Position numbers and translations under genes: made by a program
Part shown: positions 40,206-48,392 of the stretch, piece after piece
How the letters are laid out: the number at the start of each line of letters is the position of its first letter
Position numbering within the stretch: the first letter of the stretch is position 1
From: an uncultured Paracoccaceae bacterium
GTDB lineage: Bacteria > Pseudomonadota > Alphaproteobacteria > Rhodobacterales > Rhodobacteraceae
Length of the DNA: 64,000 nt
Direction: 5' to 3'
Assembly: GCA_947495295.1 (NCBI GenBank)
Contig: CANLYJ010000003.1
Span: forward strand, 372,001-436,000
Notes under the pieces: generated by a model
Told to the model about the DNA's origin: nothing
Database searches by the model: none
The model's input: the letters and a program-made list of their open reading frames with translations, nothing else

Positions 40206-40385
40206 GGGGCAGCTCCAAAAAATCCTAGTGCCTTATAGGCAAGATGGGGACGAGGTGCGAGACCTCAAATGCCTGTCACACGTGCCTCACGCCACTGTGT
40301 CCATTGTTGTACGCCTCTCCGTCTTTTTGAACGCAAGCGTCGTATTTGGGCGGACGGGTTTTTCGGGATCGGGTAGCGTCGCGCC

Positions 40386-41072
40386 ATGACAAAGGACCTA
40401 TGCCTGCATTATGCCCCTGACAACGCATCGCTTTGCGTGCGTTTGGCGTTGGAAGAACTGGGACTGGATTATCGGACCAAGCTGGTGGATCGCAGGGCAA
40501 AGGCACAGAAATCGTCCGCATTTCTGGCGATGAACCCCAATGGTCTGATCCCTGTGCTGGAAACGCCTGACGGCCCGATGTTTGAAACCGGGGCGATCCT
40601 GATCTGGCTGGCTGACCGCTATGACGGGTTGATGCCCGTCCCCGACGCGCCGGGCCGCGCCCATGCTGTGCAATGGCTGTTCTGGCTGGCCAATACCCTG
40701 CATCCCACGGCCCGTATGCTGTTTTATCCCGATCATTATGGCGATGGCCCGGCAGAGGTGCTGCGCCAGTTCACCCGCCGCCGCCTTATGACCCAGTTGG
40801 ATTTGCTGGAACGCGCTGAACATGCCGATTGGATTGATGCCGATGCGCCCAGCGCGCAGGCCTGCTATCTTGCACCGCTTTTGCGTTGGTTCGCGCTTTA
40901 TGGTGGGCCGACCGATTGGTTTGACCTGTCCCGCTGGCCGCGCTTGCATTCCTTTGTCATGCGTGTTGAACAACGTCATGCTGTTCACCGCGCCGCACGT
41001 GCAGAAGGTCTGGGCCACACCCCGTTTTCTGACCCGCACCCATGTCATCCGCCCGAAGGAAGTGCCGTCTGA
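40386..41072 (+). CDS. Glutathione S-transferase family protein
   Basis: 228 residues with a thioredoxin-fold N domain (LCLHYAPDNASLCVRLALEELGLDY; NPNGLIPVLETPDGPMFETGAILIWLADRY) and helical C domain. The usual cis-Pro and glutathione-binding E-T/S (FETGAI) are present. Substrate unknown. Its stop overlaps the sdaA start (TGATG), so the two are co-translated, although no metabolic link between them is known to me. Confidence 0.9.
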   Translation: MTKDLCLHYAPDNASLCVRLALEELGLDYRTKLVDRRAKAQKSSAFLAMNPNGLIPVLETPDGPMFETGAILIWLADRYDGLMPVPDAPGRAHAVQWLFWLANTLHPTARMLFYPDHYGDGPAEVLRQFTRRRLMTQLDLLERAEHADWIDADAPSAQACYLAPLLRWFALYGGPTDWFDLSRWPRLHSFVMRVEQRHAVHRAARAEGLGHTPFSDPHPCHPPEGSAV

Positions 41073-42445
41073 TGTATTTATCCGTCTTTGATATGTTCAA
41101 GGTGGGGGTTGGCCCGTCATCATCCCATACAATTGGCCCGATGGTCGCGGCGGCCCGGTTTCTGGACCATCTGCGCGCACAGCCATTCGGCGTGGCCGGT
41201 TTGCGCGCTTCCTTGCACGGCAGCCTTGCCTTTACCGGCGTTGGCCATGCCACGGATCGCGCTGTCATTCTGGGCCTCGCAGGGTTTCGTGCCGATGATT
41301 ATGACGCGGCCAAGGCCGAGGCTGAACTGGCCCGGATCACGGATGAACAGACCGTATCGCCCAAAGATCTGGGCACCCTGTCCTTTCACCCCAAGGATGA
41401 TCTGATCTTTGACTACGGCCCCGCCCTGCCCGGCCATGCCAATGGGATGATTTTGCAGGGGATTGATGCCCAAGGCGATGTGATCACCCAAGTGACCTAT
41501 TATTCCGTGGGCGGTGGTTTTGTGCTGACGGATGCGGAGCTGAAGGCAGGCAAGGATACCGATACCGGCCCGCCGGTCCCGTTCCCGTTCCATACCGCCC
41601 AGGAAATGCTGGATATGGCGGCCATGTCAGGCCGCAGCATCGCCCAGATGAAACGCGCCAATGAACTGTCGCGGATGCCCGATGCCGATCTTGACCGTGG
41701 TCTTGCCCGGATCTGGGAGGTGATGAATGCCTGTATCGACCGGGGACTGACATCCGATGGCACCCTGCCCGGCGGTCTGAATGTCCGGCGCCGGGCCAAG
41801 GGTATCCATGATGCGCTGATGGCTGAACGCGGTATGAACCTTACCGCGCCCCATACGATCAATGATTACATGTCGACCTATGCCATGGCCGTGAACGAAG
41901 AAAACGCAGCCGGTGGTCAGGTTGTTACCGCCCCGACAAACGGGGCGGCGGGGGTTGTGCCGGCCACAATCCGCTATTGGCTGGATCATGTGCCGGGCGC
42001 TGCGGCGTCCAAGGTGCCAGAATTTCTGCTGACAGCGGCTGCGATCGGTGGCCTGATCAAATTCAACGCCTCAATCTCGGGGGCTGAATGCGGATGTCAG
42101 GCCGAGGTTGGTAGCGCCTCTGCCATGGCCGCTGGCGGGCTGGCGGCTGTGCTGGGCGGGACACCCGAACAGATCGAAAATGCAGCCGAGATTGCATTGG
42201 AGCATCATCTGGGCATGACCTGCGATCCGGTCAAAGGGCTGGTGCAGGTTCCTTGCATTGAACGTAACGGGTTGGGGGCCATCAAGGCGGTTTCCGCGGC
42301 GTCGCTTGCCCTGCGCGGCGATGGGCAGCATCTGGTGTCACTGGACGTGGCGATCGAGACGATGCGCCAGACCGGTGCGGATATGAGCGAGAAATACAAG
42401 GAAACAGCGCTGGGTGGGTTGGCAGTAAACGTACCCAATTGTTAA
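41072..42445 (+). CDS. sdaA: L-serine ammonia-lyase, iron-sulfur type
   Basis: 457 residues. Deaminates L-serine to pyruvate using a [4Fe-4S] cluster. SVFDMFKVGVGPSSSHTIGPM begins the beta domain; the alpha domain has GGQVVTAPTNGAAGVVPA, GAECGCQAEVGSASAMAAGG and HHLGMTCDPVKGLVQVPCIERN, where the cluster Cys residues lie. Start MYLSVFDMF at 41072 matches the family; upstream codons fall inside the GST gene. Two hairpins follow the stop. Confidence 0.96.
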   Translation: MYLSVFDMFKVGVGPSSSHTIGPMVAAARFLDHLRAQPFGVAGLRASLHGSLAFTGVGHATDRAVILGLAGFRADDYDAAKAEAELARITDEQTVSPKDLGTLSFHPKDDLIFDYGPALPGHANGMILQGIDAQGDVITQVTYYSVGGGFVLTDAELKAGKDTDTGPPVPFPFHTAQEMLDMAAMSGRSIAQMKRANELSRMPDADLDRGLARIWEVMNACIDRGLTSDGTLPGGLNVRRRAKGIHDALMAERGMNLTAPHTINDYMSTYAMAVNEENAAGGQVVTAPTNGAAGVVPATIRYWLDHVPGAAASKVPEFLLTAAAIGGLIKFNASISGAECGCQAEVGSASAMAAGGLAAVLGGTPEQIENAAEIALEHHLGMTCDPVKGLVQVPCIERNGLGAIKAVSAASLALRGDGQHLVSLDVAIETMRQTGADMSEKYKETALGGLAVNVPNC

Positions 42446-42473
42446 GGGCTGAAAGTCGCCCCAAACCGCGACG

Positions 42474-42498
42474 AAAAAATCTGCGGCGCAGATTTTTT
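42474..42498. terminator. Bidirectional terminator hairpin 1 (sdaA side)
   Basis: AAAAAATCTGC and GCAGATTTTTT around GGC: an 11-bp perfect stem ending in T6 on both strands, between the convergent sdaA and sulP genes. Confidence 0.88.
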
Positions 42499-42540
42499 GG
42501 ATGTCTCCTGGGGGCTGCTGTCATTTATTGTCGTGGCGCC

Positions 42541-42565
42541 GAAAAATCTGTGCCACAGATTTTTC
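42541..42565. terminator. Bidirectional terminator hairpin 2 (sulP side)
   Basis: GAAAAATCTGT and ACAGATTTTTC around GCC: an 11-bp perfect stem abutting the sulP stop. Its arms are nearly identical to hairpin 1, and the loops GGC and GCC are complementary. Confidence 0.85.
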
Positions 42566-44284
42566 TTATGTCCCACCAGGATTGCGACAGGTATGTTGTG
42601 CCGCGTCATATTGTGACAAGAAAACCTGCCCCGTCATGTCTTGCAAGAAATGCTGTGATTTCAGGCGGTCCATGACAGGGCCTTTGACCTCTGACAGATG
42701 CAGTTTCACATCCATCTCGCGCAGCCGTTCATTGATCGTTTCAAGCGATTCCAACGCGCTAAAATCGATCTCGTTAATGGCGGAGCATTGCAGGATGACG
42801 TGGCGCACCTGCTTGTCCCCGGTCACCCGGCGCTGAATCTTATCCTCCAGAAACCGTGCATTGGCGAAATAGAGGCTTTCATCAACGCGCAGTGTCACCA
42901 CACCGGGATCGGTGATCACGTCATGGCGCAGAATATTGCGGAAATGTTCGGTACCCGGGACCCGCCCCACTTCGGCGATATGCGGTTTGGAGGATTTGTA
43001 CAGATGCAGCAGGATCGACAAGCCAACCCCGGCTGAAACCCCCGCCTCGACCCCGACGGCGAGCGTGATGATGATGGTGGCAAAGACCGCAGCAAAATCG
43101 GCCTTGGAATAGGCCCAGCTGCGTTTGAGGATCGAAAAATCAACAAGGCTGAGCACGGCCACGATGATCGTTGCGGCCAGCGTGGCCTTGGGCAAAAAGT
43201 AGATCAGCGGGGTCAGGGCCAGCGCTGCAATCGCAAGACCGATTGCGGTGAATGCGCCCGCCGCTGGTGTTTCGGCGCCTGCGTCGAAATTCACCACGGA
43301 TCGCGAAAAACCGCCGGTTACCGGAAACCCACCTGTCAGCGACGCCCCGATATTGGCCGCCCCCAACCCGATCAATTCCTGATCGGGGTCAATGCGCTGC
43401 CGTTTCTTGGCCGCCAGCGTCTGTGCAACAGAAATCGATTCCACAAAACCGATGATGGAAATCAGGAAAGCCGGTAGTAGTAACTGCCCCAGAAGTGTGG
43501 GCGAGAAAGAAGGCAGTGTGAAAGGCGGCAGGCTTTGTGGCACATCACCCACGATCCGCACGCCGTGATCAGCCAGCCCGAGGCCCCAGACAGCTAGCGT
43601 GGTTGCGACCACCACCAGAACCGGTCCGGTCTTGACCAATACGCCAGTCAGTCCGGCGCCCAGCCCCGCGCGCCGCAACAGCGGTTTCAGGCCCTGACGT
43701 ACCCAGAACAGAAACGCCGTCGCGCCAATGCCGATGATGGCGGTGATCCCGTTGGTTTGCGGGGCATGTTCGGCCAGTGAGACCACCAGTTCCAGCAGGT
43801 TATGTCCATGCGCATCGATCCCCAGGACATGTTTCAACTGGCTAGCAGCGATGATGAGACCGGAGGCTGTGATGAAACCCGCAATTACCGGATGCGACAG
43901 GAAATTGGCAACAAACCCCAGCCGGAACAGCCCCATGGCCAACAGCATCACGCCGGACAGCCCTGCAAGCGACAGGGCCGCAACCGCATAGCCCATCGTC
44001 CCTTGTTCCACGATATTGCTGAGTGCTGCCGCCGTCATCAGTGACACCACCGCCACCGGCCCCACCGCCAGAGCCCGGCTGGTGCCAAAGACCGTATATA
44101 AAAGGATCGGCAGAATAGATGCGTATAGCCCCGCCTCTGCCGGAAGCCCCGCCAGCAGCGCATAGGCCAGCGATTGCGGGATCAGCATGATCGTGACGAT
44201 CAATGCGGCCATCAGATCGTTAGAAAGGGTCTTGCGCGTGTAGCTGCGCCCCCAATCAAGGATGGGGAGGTATCGGGTCAGCAT
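42566..44284 (-). CDS. SulP-family anion transporter with STAS domain
   Basis: 572 residues. Membrane core with the SulP entry (DLMAALIVTIMLIPQSLAYALLAGLPAEAGLYASILPILLY) and the NIGASLTGGFPVTGGFSRSVVNFDAGAETP motif; C-terminal STAS domain (VVTLRVDESLYFANARFLEDKI). Start at ATG 44284 (MLTRYLPILDW); the frame extends 34 codons upstream through a hairpin and is not used. It is downstream of the SQR fusion on the same strand, so sulfate, sulfite or another anion product of sulfide oxidation is an attractive but unproven substrate; bicarbonate is another possibility for the family. Confidence 0.9.
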   Translation of the reverse strand: MLTRYLPILDWGRSYTRKTLSNDLMAALIVTIMLIPQSLAYALLAGLPAEAGLYASILPILLYTVFGTSRALAVGPVAVVSLMTAAALSNIVEQGTMGYAVAALSLAGLSGVMLLAMGLFRLGFVANFLSHPVIAGFITASGLIIAASQLKHVLGIDAHGHNLLELVVSLAEHAPQTNGITAIIGIGATAFLFWVRQGLKPLLRRAGLGAGLTGVLVKTGPVLVVVATTLAVWGLGLADHGVRIVGDVPQSLPPFTLPSFSPTLLGQLLLPAFLISIIGFVESISVAQTLAAKKRQRIDPDQELIGLGAANIGASLTGGFPVTGGFSRSVVNFDAGAETPAAGAFTAIGLAIAALALTPLIYFLPKATLAATIIVAVLSLVDFSILKRSWAYSKADFAAVFATIIITLAVGVEAGVSAGVGLSILLHLYKSSKPHIAEVGRVPGTEHFRNILRHDVITDPGVVTLRVDESLYFANARFLEDKIQRRVTGDKQVRHVILQCSAINEIDFSALESLETINERLREMDVKLHLSEVKGPVMDRLKSQHFLQDMTGQVFLSQYDAAQHTCRNPGGT

Positions 44285-44307
44285 GATTGGGTTTCCAGCA
44301 TTAAACA

Positions 44308-44339
44308 GACCGCCCCGCCTGTTCGCACGCGGGGCGGTC
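44308..44339 (-). promoter_or_regulatory. Stable intercistronic hairpin between SQR fusion and sulP
   Basis: GACCGCCCCGC and GCGGGGCGGTC form an 11-bp perfect stem with a 10-nt loop, within the 61-bp gap. There is no long T run on the minus strand, so it is more like an mRNA-stabilising or attenuating element than a full terminator. Confidence 0.6.
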
Positions 44340-44345
44340 GAGGCA

Positions 44346-46019
44346 TTACTCGGCGGCGATCTTTTCCGGCTTGGCCATCCATTCACGTCCTTTGAGCATG
44401 CCTTTCCAGTAAACGGGGGGCAGCATCTTTTCCTTGAGGAACCATGCCGCGCGTGTTGGTTTTGTCCCGTCGATCAGGAATTTGGGGAAGCTGGGCAAAA
44501 GTGTTCCGCCATAGCCAAACTCCGCCAATACGATCTTGCCACGTTCCACCGTCAGCGGGCAGGACCCGTAGCCGTTATATTGCGCGCTGGGGGATCTGCC
44601 GCGCATATCTGCGATGATGTTTTCGGCGACAATTGGGGCCTGGATTCGGGCCGCCGCCGCCGTTTTTGCGTTGGGCGCATTCATTACATCGCCCAGCGAC
44701 CAGATATTGTCATAGGTTTTGTGGCGCAACGTCGCCTGATCCACATCGATCCAGCCTGCCGCATCGGCCAGTGGCGACACCCGGATGAAATCGGGCGCTG
44801 TCTGCGGCGGGCAGACATGCATCATGTCGAATTCCATCTCGACCCGCGTGACTTGGGTGTCCGGTTTGGCCACGTCGAACCACGCCTTCTTGGCTGGGCC
44901 ATCCACAGCGACAAGATTGTGAAAGAAATTCAGCGTGGCATCGTATTTCTGGACGTATTCCATCAGCGCTGGCACGTAATCCTTTACCCCGAACAGCACA
45001 CCGCCCGCATTGTTGAAATGGATGTCGATGTCTTTCAACACACCCCGCCGGTGCCAGGCATCGCCGGACAGATACATCGCCTTTTGCGGCGCGCCCGCGC
45101 ATTTGATCGGCATAGGCGGTTGGGTGAAAATCGCCCGCCCCGCATGCATGCCCTTGACCAATTCCCAGGTGTAGGGCGCAAGATCATAGCGGTAGTTGGA
45201 GGTCACCCCGTTCTGGCCCAGCGTTTCAACCAGCCCGTCCACCTTGTGCCAGTCCAGTTTCAGCCCCGGGCACACGATCAGGCGGTCGTATTTTACCACG
45301 CGGCAGCCATCAAGGATCACCGCATTGTCACCCGGTTCAAAGGCCGCAACAGCCGCCTTGATCCAATGCACCCCCTTGGGGATCAGTGACCCCATGGTGC
45401 GCGAGGTTTGTTCCGGTTCAAAAATACCGCCGCCAACCATCGTCCAGCCGGGTTGGTAGTAATGCACATCGGCGGGGTCGATGATTGCAATCTCAAGCCC
45501 AGGTTTGCGCGCCTTGAGGCTGGCGGCTGCGGCGATCCCGCCTGCCCCGGCCCCGATGATGACCACTTCGAAACTTGCGTCGCCTGTATCGGTGGGTGTC
45601 TTGCCGCCATTGACGATCCGGCGCACCACCCCGCCCATATCATACCCGGCTGCCTTCGTTGCGGCGAGGATATCCGCCGTGCTGCGCTGTCCCGCCTGCG
45701 CCAATGACCACAGCGTGGCGGACCGTGTGCCGGTCCGGCAATAGGCCAGCACCGGACCGGGCAATGCGGTCAAAGCTGCGTCAAAGGCTGCCGCGTCGTC
45801 ATCCGTTACCTTGCCCGAGACGATGGGCAGGTAGTTGGCGGCGATCCCGGCTTTCTTGGCGGCTTTGGCGATCTCTTCAAAGCTGGGTTGATCTGCGCCT
45901 TCGCCGTCAGGCCGGTTGCAGATGATGGCCCGATAGCCCGCATCCTTGATCGCCCGCATATCGGCGGTTGTGACCTGCGGGCTAACAGACAAGCCCGCAG
46001 TGAGTGTCTTGATTTCCAT
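44346..46019 (-). CDS. Fusion: DUF442/TIGR01244 sulfurtransferase-like domain + sulfide:quinone oxidoreductase
   Basis: 557 residues. Residues 1-110 are the DUF442 domain, with a rhodanese-like loop Cys94-RTGTR. From about 150 a flavoprotein begins (FEVVIIGAGAGGIAAAASLKARKPG). It carries type II SQR signatures: PIKCAGAPQKAMYL (Cys307) and, near the C terminus, YGSCPLT, matching the two active-site Cys of mitochondrial-type SQR. SQR oxidises sulfide to sulfane sulfur and passes electrons to quinone; the fused domain could move the sulfane sulfur to an acceptor. Second-last gene of DUF2892-PDO-SQR-SulP. Confidence 0.88.
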   Translation of the reverse strand: MEIKTLTAGLSVSPQVTTADMRAIKDAGYRAIICNRPDGEGADQPSFEEIAKAAKKAGIAANYLPIVSGKVTDDDAAAFDAALTALPGPVLAYCRTGTRSATLWSLAQAGQRSTADILAATKAAGYDMGGVVRRIVNGGKTPTDTGDASFEVVIIGAGAGGIAAAASLKARKPGLEIAIIDPADVHYYQPGWTMVGGGIFEPEQTSRTMGSLIPKGVHWIKAAVAAFEPGDNAVILDGCRVVKYDRLIVCPGLKLDWHKVDGLVETLGQNGVTSNYRYDLAPYTWELVKGMHAGRAIFTQPPMPIKCAGAPQKAMYLSGDAWHRRGVLKDIDIHFNNAGGVLFGVKDYVPALMEYVQKYDATLNFFHNLVAVDGPAKKAWFDVAKPDTQVTRVEMEFDMMHVCPPQTAPDFIRVSPLADAAGWIDVDQATLRHKTYDNIWSLGDVMNAPNAKTAAAARIQAPIVAENIIADMRGRSPSAQYNGYGSCPLTVERGKIVLAEFGYGGTLLPSFPKFLIDGTKPTRAAWFLKEKMLPPVYWKGMLKGREWMAKPEKIAAE

Positions 46020-46037
46020 TTTTTCTTCTCCTCCCGG

Positions 46038-46919
46038 TTAAATGCCGTTCACCGGGACTTTGAGCATGGGATTGCCATCATCATCGGTGGGGATTTCGCC
46101 TGCGCGCATGTTCACCTGAAGCGATGGCAGGATCAGTTTGGGCATATCAAGCTGCGCGTCGCGTTCAGTGCGGAACCTGATGAATTCGTCGCGGGTTTTG
46201 CCGCCGCCGACATGGATATTATCGGCCTTTTGTTCGGCAACTGTTGTTTCCCACTGAATGGCGCGCCCATTTGGCCCGTAATCATGGCACATGAACAGCC
46301 GCGTTTCATCCGGCAAGGCGAGCACCTTTTGAATACTGTCGTAAAGTTCGCCCGCATCACCGCCGGGAAAATCGGCGCGGGCCGATCCGCCATCAGGCAT
46401 GAAAAGCGTATCACCGGCAAAGGCGGCATCACCCATCACATGCACCATGCAGGCGGGCGTGTGGCCCGGCGTATACATCGCAAAACCCTGCATGCCGCCC
46501 ACCATGTAGGTATCACCATCCTTGAACAGCGCATCGAATTGTGACCCGTCGCGCTGGAACTCGGTGCCTTCGTTGAAGACTTTGCCAAACGTGTCCTGTA
46601 CGATCATGATCTTTTCGCCCACGCCAATTTTGCCGCCCAGTTTTTCCTGAATATAGGGGGCGGCACTCAGGTGGTCGGCATGGACATGGGTTTCGATGAT
46701 CCAATCAAGCGTCAGGCCCCGTTTCTTGATTTCCATAATCAGGGCGTCGGCGTGATCATAGGTGATCCGCCCTGCGGCATAGTCGATATCCATAACGCTA
46801 TCGATGATGGCGCAATGTTCGCTATCAGGGTCCTTGACGATATAGGTGATCGTATTCGTCGCCTCATCAAAATGGGCCGAGACATCGGGTTTGACGGACA
46901 GGTTTACGGGGTATGACAT
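46038..46919 (-). CDS. ETHE1/Blh-type persulfide dioxygenase (metallo-beta-lactamase fold)
   Basis: 293 residues. Metal ligands HVHADH (in IETHVHADHLSAAPYIQ), the His of YTPGHTPACMVHV, the Asp of FAGDTLFMPDGGSARADFPGG and the His of FMCHDYGP fit the mono-iron ETHE1 group, which oxidises glutathione persulfide to sulfite. The FPGGDAGELYDSIQKVLALPDETRLF segment is typical of that group, not of lactamases. It lies 18 bp upstream of the SQR fusion, so sulfide would be taken to persulfide and then sulfite by adjacent gene products. Confidence 0.9.
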   Translation of the reverse strand: MSYPVNLSVKPDVSAHFDEATNTITYIVKDPDSEHCAIIDSVMDIDYAAGRITYDHADALIMEIKKRGLTLDWIIETHVHADHLSAAPYIQEKLGGKIGVGEKIMIVQDTFGKVFNEGTEFQRDGSQFDALFKDGDTYMVGGMQGFAMYTPGHTPACMVHVMGDAAFAGDTLFMPDGGSARADFPGGDAGELYDSIQKVLALPDETRLFMCHDYGPNGRAIQWETTVAEQKADNIHVGGGKTRDEFIRFRTERDAQLDMPKLILPSLQVNMRAGEIPTDDDGNPMLKVPVNGI

Positions 46920-46989
46920 TTGTTTATTCCTCAGATTCAGACGGTTTCAGTCAGGTCGTCGGATGACCTGAGCTGGTCCGACGCGGTAT

Positions 46990-47202
46990 TCAGCTGCGAC
47001 AGGTGCGCAGGCCAAAGATCCGGTAAAGCGGGCAGAACTTCATCGCAGACGTGCCGACCATGATCAGCCCGGCAATGACCGAGACGATGGTGGCGGCGCT
47101 GCTTTCGAATAATGCCAGCCCACTGATGAATGGCGCCCCAAGCAGAACGACGCCCAAGATCAGGCGGAATATGCGGTCAACTGAACCTAGATTCGCGGTC
47201 AT
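46990..47202 (-). CDS. DUF2892 small membrane protein (YgaP transmembrane-like)
   Basis: 70 residues with two membrane helices. Family marks: NLGSVDRIFRLILGVVLLGAPF, then TIVSVIAGLIMVGTSAMKFCPLYRIFGLRTC, where the Cys-Pro and terminal Cys are typical. DUF2892 is fused to rhodanese in E. coli YgaP, linking it to sulfane-sulfur handling. First gene of the operon, with AAAGGAG directly upstream of its ATG and a shared regulatory element 19 bp before that. Confidence 0.85.
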   Translation of the reverse strand: MTANLGSVDRIFRLILGVVLLGAPFISGLALFESSAATIVSVIAGLIMVGTSAMKFCPLYRIFGLRTCRS

Positions 47203-47220
47203 TTGCAGTCTCCTTTATAA

Positions 47221-47245
47221 AGCTATATTTTGAATAGCGCTTTTG
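47221..47245 (-). promoter_or_regulatory. Candidate operator/promoter of the sulfur operon, shared with the Rrf2 gene
   Basis: This 25-bp block matches 50126-50150 at 20 of 25 positions; shared core on the plus strand is TATATTTT, then AT-n-GC-n-CTTTTG. It contains a perfect 5-bp inverted repeat (GCTAT, 7 bp, ATAGC; 47222-47238) and resembles the NsrR consensus family (ATGyATTT-n-AAATrCAT) at about 15 of 21 positions. It lies 19 bp upstream of the DUF2892 start, over the expected promoter. Confidence 0.65.
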
Positions 47246-47395
47246 GAGGCTGGGCTTCAGTGACATTGTCACCAAAGCGCGCGAGTTTTCAGAATATCGC
47301 TGCAAACCGCGACAATACTACGGATTGCAGATGCTTGCGGTTGGGCACAAACTTGGCCAAGAGGTGGATATGCACGGTTTTTGGATAGCTTTGCG

Positions 47396-47803
47396 ATGAA
47401 CATGATGCTGCAGACGGGTCGGATGGCGCTGCGCCGGTTGGTGCTGCCGCTACTGTGCCTGCCGTTCCTGCTGGCGCAGTTGGTCGCGCCGGGCACCATG
47501 GCAGTTGGCGGACCTGATGGCCTGCGCATGGTGCTGTGTTCCGGCGATGGTCTGATGACCGTGGTTCTGACAGATACCGGCGATATCGTACCCGTCGATG
47601 ACGCCGACGATGGCCATGGCGCATCTGGTGCCACCTGTCCCTGGTCGCTCGCCTTTGACAAATCGGCGATGGCTGCACCACTGCATGTTGCCCAAACGAT
47701 CGCGGCCCCCGTCCGGCATGGGCTGTCATGGGATCATCATCCGCACCCCCCGATCATTGCCCGACAGAACCCACCTGTCCGCGCGCCCCCTTTTACGGTC
47801 TGA
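47396..47803 (+). CDS. DUF2946-like small protein
   Basis: About 135 residues. An N-terminal hydrophobic segment (LVLPLLCLPFLLAQLVAPGTMA) could be a signal or membrane anchor; LRMVLCSGDG and GATCPWSLAF hold two Cys, and a His/Pro-rich tail (WDHHPHPP) suggests metal contact. This pattern and the position before PCuAC and SCO resemble DUF2946 proteins of copper loci. The start among ATGs 47396, 47402 and 47405 is uncertain, with no clear ribosome site. Confidence 0.6.
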   Translation: MNMMLQTGRMALRRLVLPLLCLPFLLAQLVAPGTMAVGGPDGLRMVLCSGDGLMTVVLTDTGDIVPVDDADDGHGASGATCPWSLAFDKSAMAAPLHVAQTIAAPVRHGLSWDHHPHPPIIARQNPPVRAPPFTV

Positions 47804-47852
47804 TCTTTGCGCGATTCACGGCCCCGCCATAATCGCGGGTGCCATTGTGTTC

Positions 47853-47869
47853 GTTCGGATTACCCGAAC
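47853..47869 (+). promoter_or_regulatory. Small inverted repeat in the PCuAC leader
   Basis: GTTCGG and CCGAAC around ATTAC, 22 bp before the PCuAC start. It could be a weak hairpin or an operator; no T run follows. Confidence 0.3.
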
Positions 47870-47891
47870 CTGATTAAGAGACTGTAATAAA

Positions 47892-48392
47892 ATGAAAAAC
47901 CTGATGAAATTCGCTGCCCTTCTGATGTTCCTGGGCGCGCCTGCCATGGCAGATGACAAGATGTCGATGATGCAGGAGGTGACCGTTGGCCCCCTGACGC
48001 TAAGCGATGGTTTTGCCCATGCAACCTTGCCCAACCAGCCTGTCGCGGGTGGTTTTGTGACGATCACAAATACTGGCGAGGCCGCTGATACGCTGATCGC
48101 CGTCCAATCCGATCTTGCCGGTGTCATGCAAATCCACGAAATGGCGATGCAGGACGACACCATGGTCATGCGTGAACTGGACGGCGGCCTGATCGTGCCC
48201 GCAGGCGAAACTGTGACGCTGGAACCGGGCGGTCTGCACCTGATGTTCATGCAGCTGAACGGGCCGCTGATTGATGGTGAAGACGTCACCGTGACCGTCA
48301 CATTCCAAGATGCGGGCGATGTTGAACTGACCCTGCCTGTGCGCAAGAAAATGCATGGCGGGCACGGCATGTCGCATGACGGGGATAGCTGA
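47892..48392 (+). CDS. PCuAC-type periplasmic copper chaperone
   Basis: 166 residues: signal peptide (KNLMKFAALLMFLGAPAMA) and the DUF461 fold. The copper motif H-x-M...H-x-M is visible as VMQIHEMAM and GGLHLMFMQL, and a His/Met-rich tail (KKMHGGHGMSHDGDS) adds capacity. It delivers Cu(I) to the Cu-A or Cu-B sites of cytochrome oxidase with SCO. Its stop overlaps the SCO start (TGATG). Confidence 0.93.
   Translation: MKNLMKFAALLMFLGAPAMADDKMSMMQEVTVGPLTLSDGFAHATLPNQPVAGGFVTITNTGEAADTLIAVQSDLAGVMQIHEMAMQDDTMVMRELDGGLIVPAGETVTLEPGGLHLMFMQLNGPLIDGEDVTVTVTFQDAGDVELTLPVRKKMHGGHGMSHDGDS

Noticed and set aside
46038..46919. Beta-lactamase call for the metallo-hydrolase
   Set aside because: The fold is shared, but the GDTLF-PDGG-ARADFPGG pattern and SQR neighbour fit a persulfide dioxygenase.
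47260..47272. FNR/NnrR or CRP box
   Set aside because: The dyad GTGAC-ATT-GTCAC has a 3-bp centre; FNR and NnrR sites need TTGAT or TTGNC with 4 bp, and CRP needs 6 bp. Kept only as a note on the shared promoter region.
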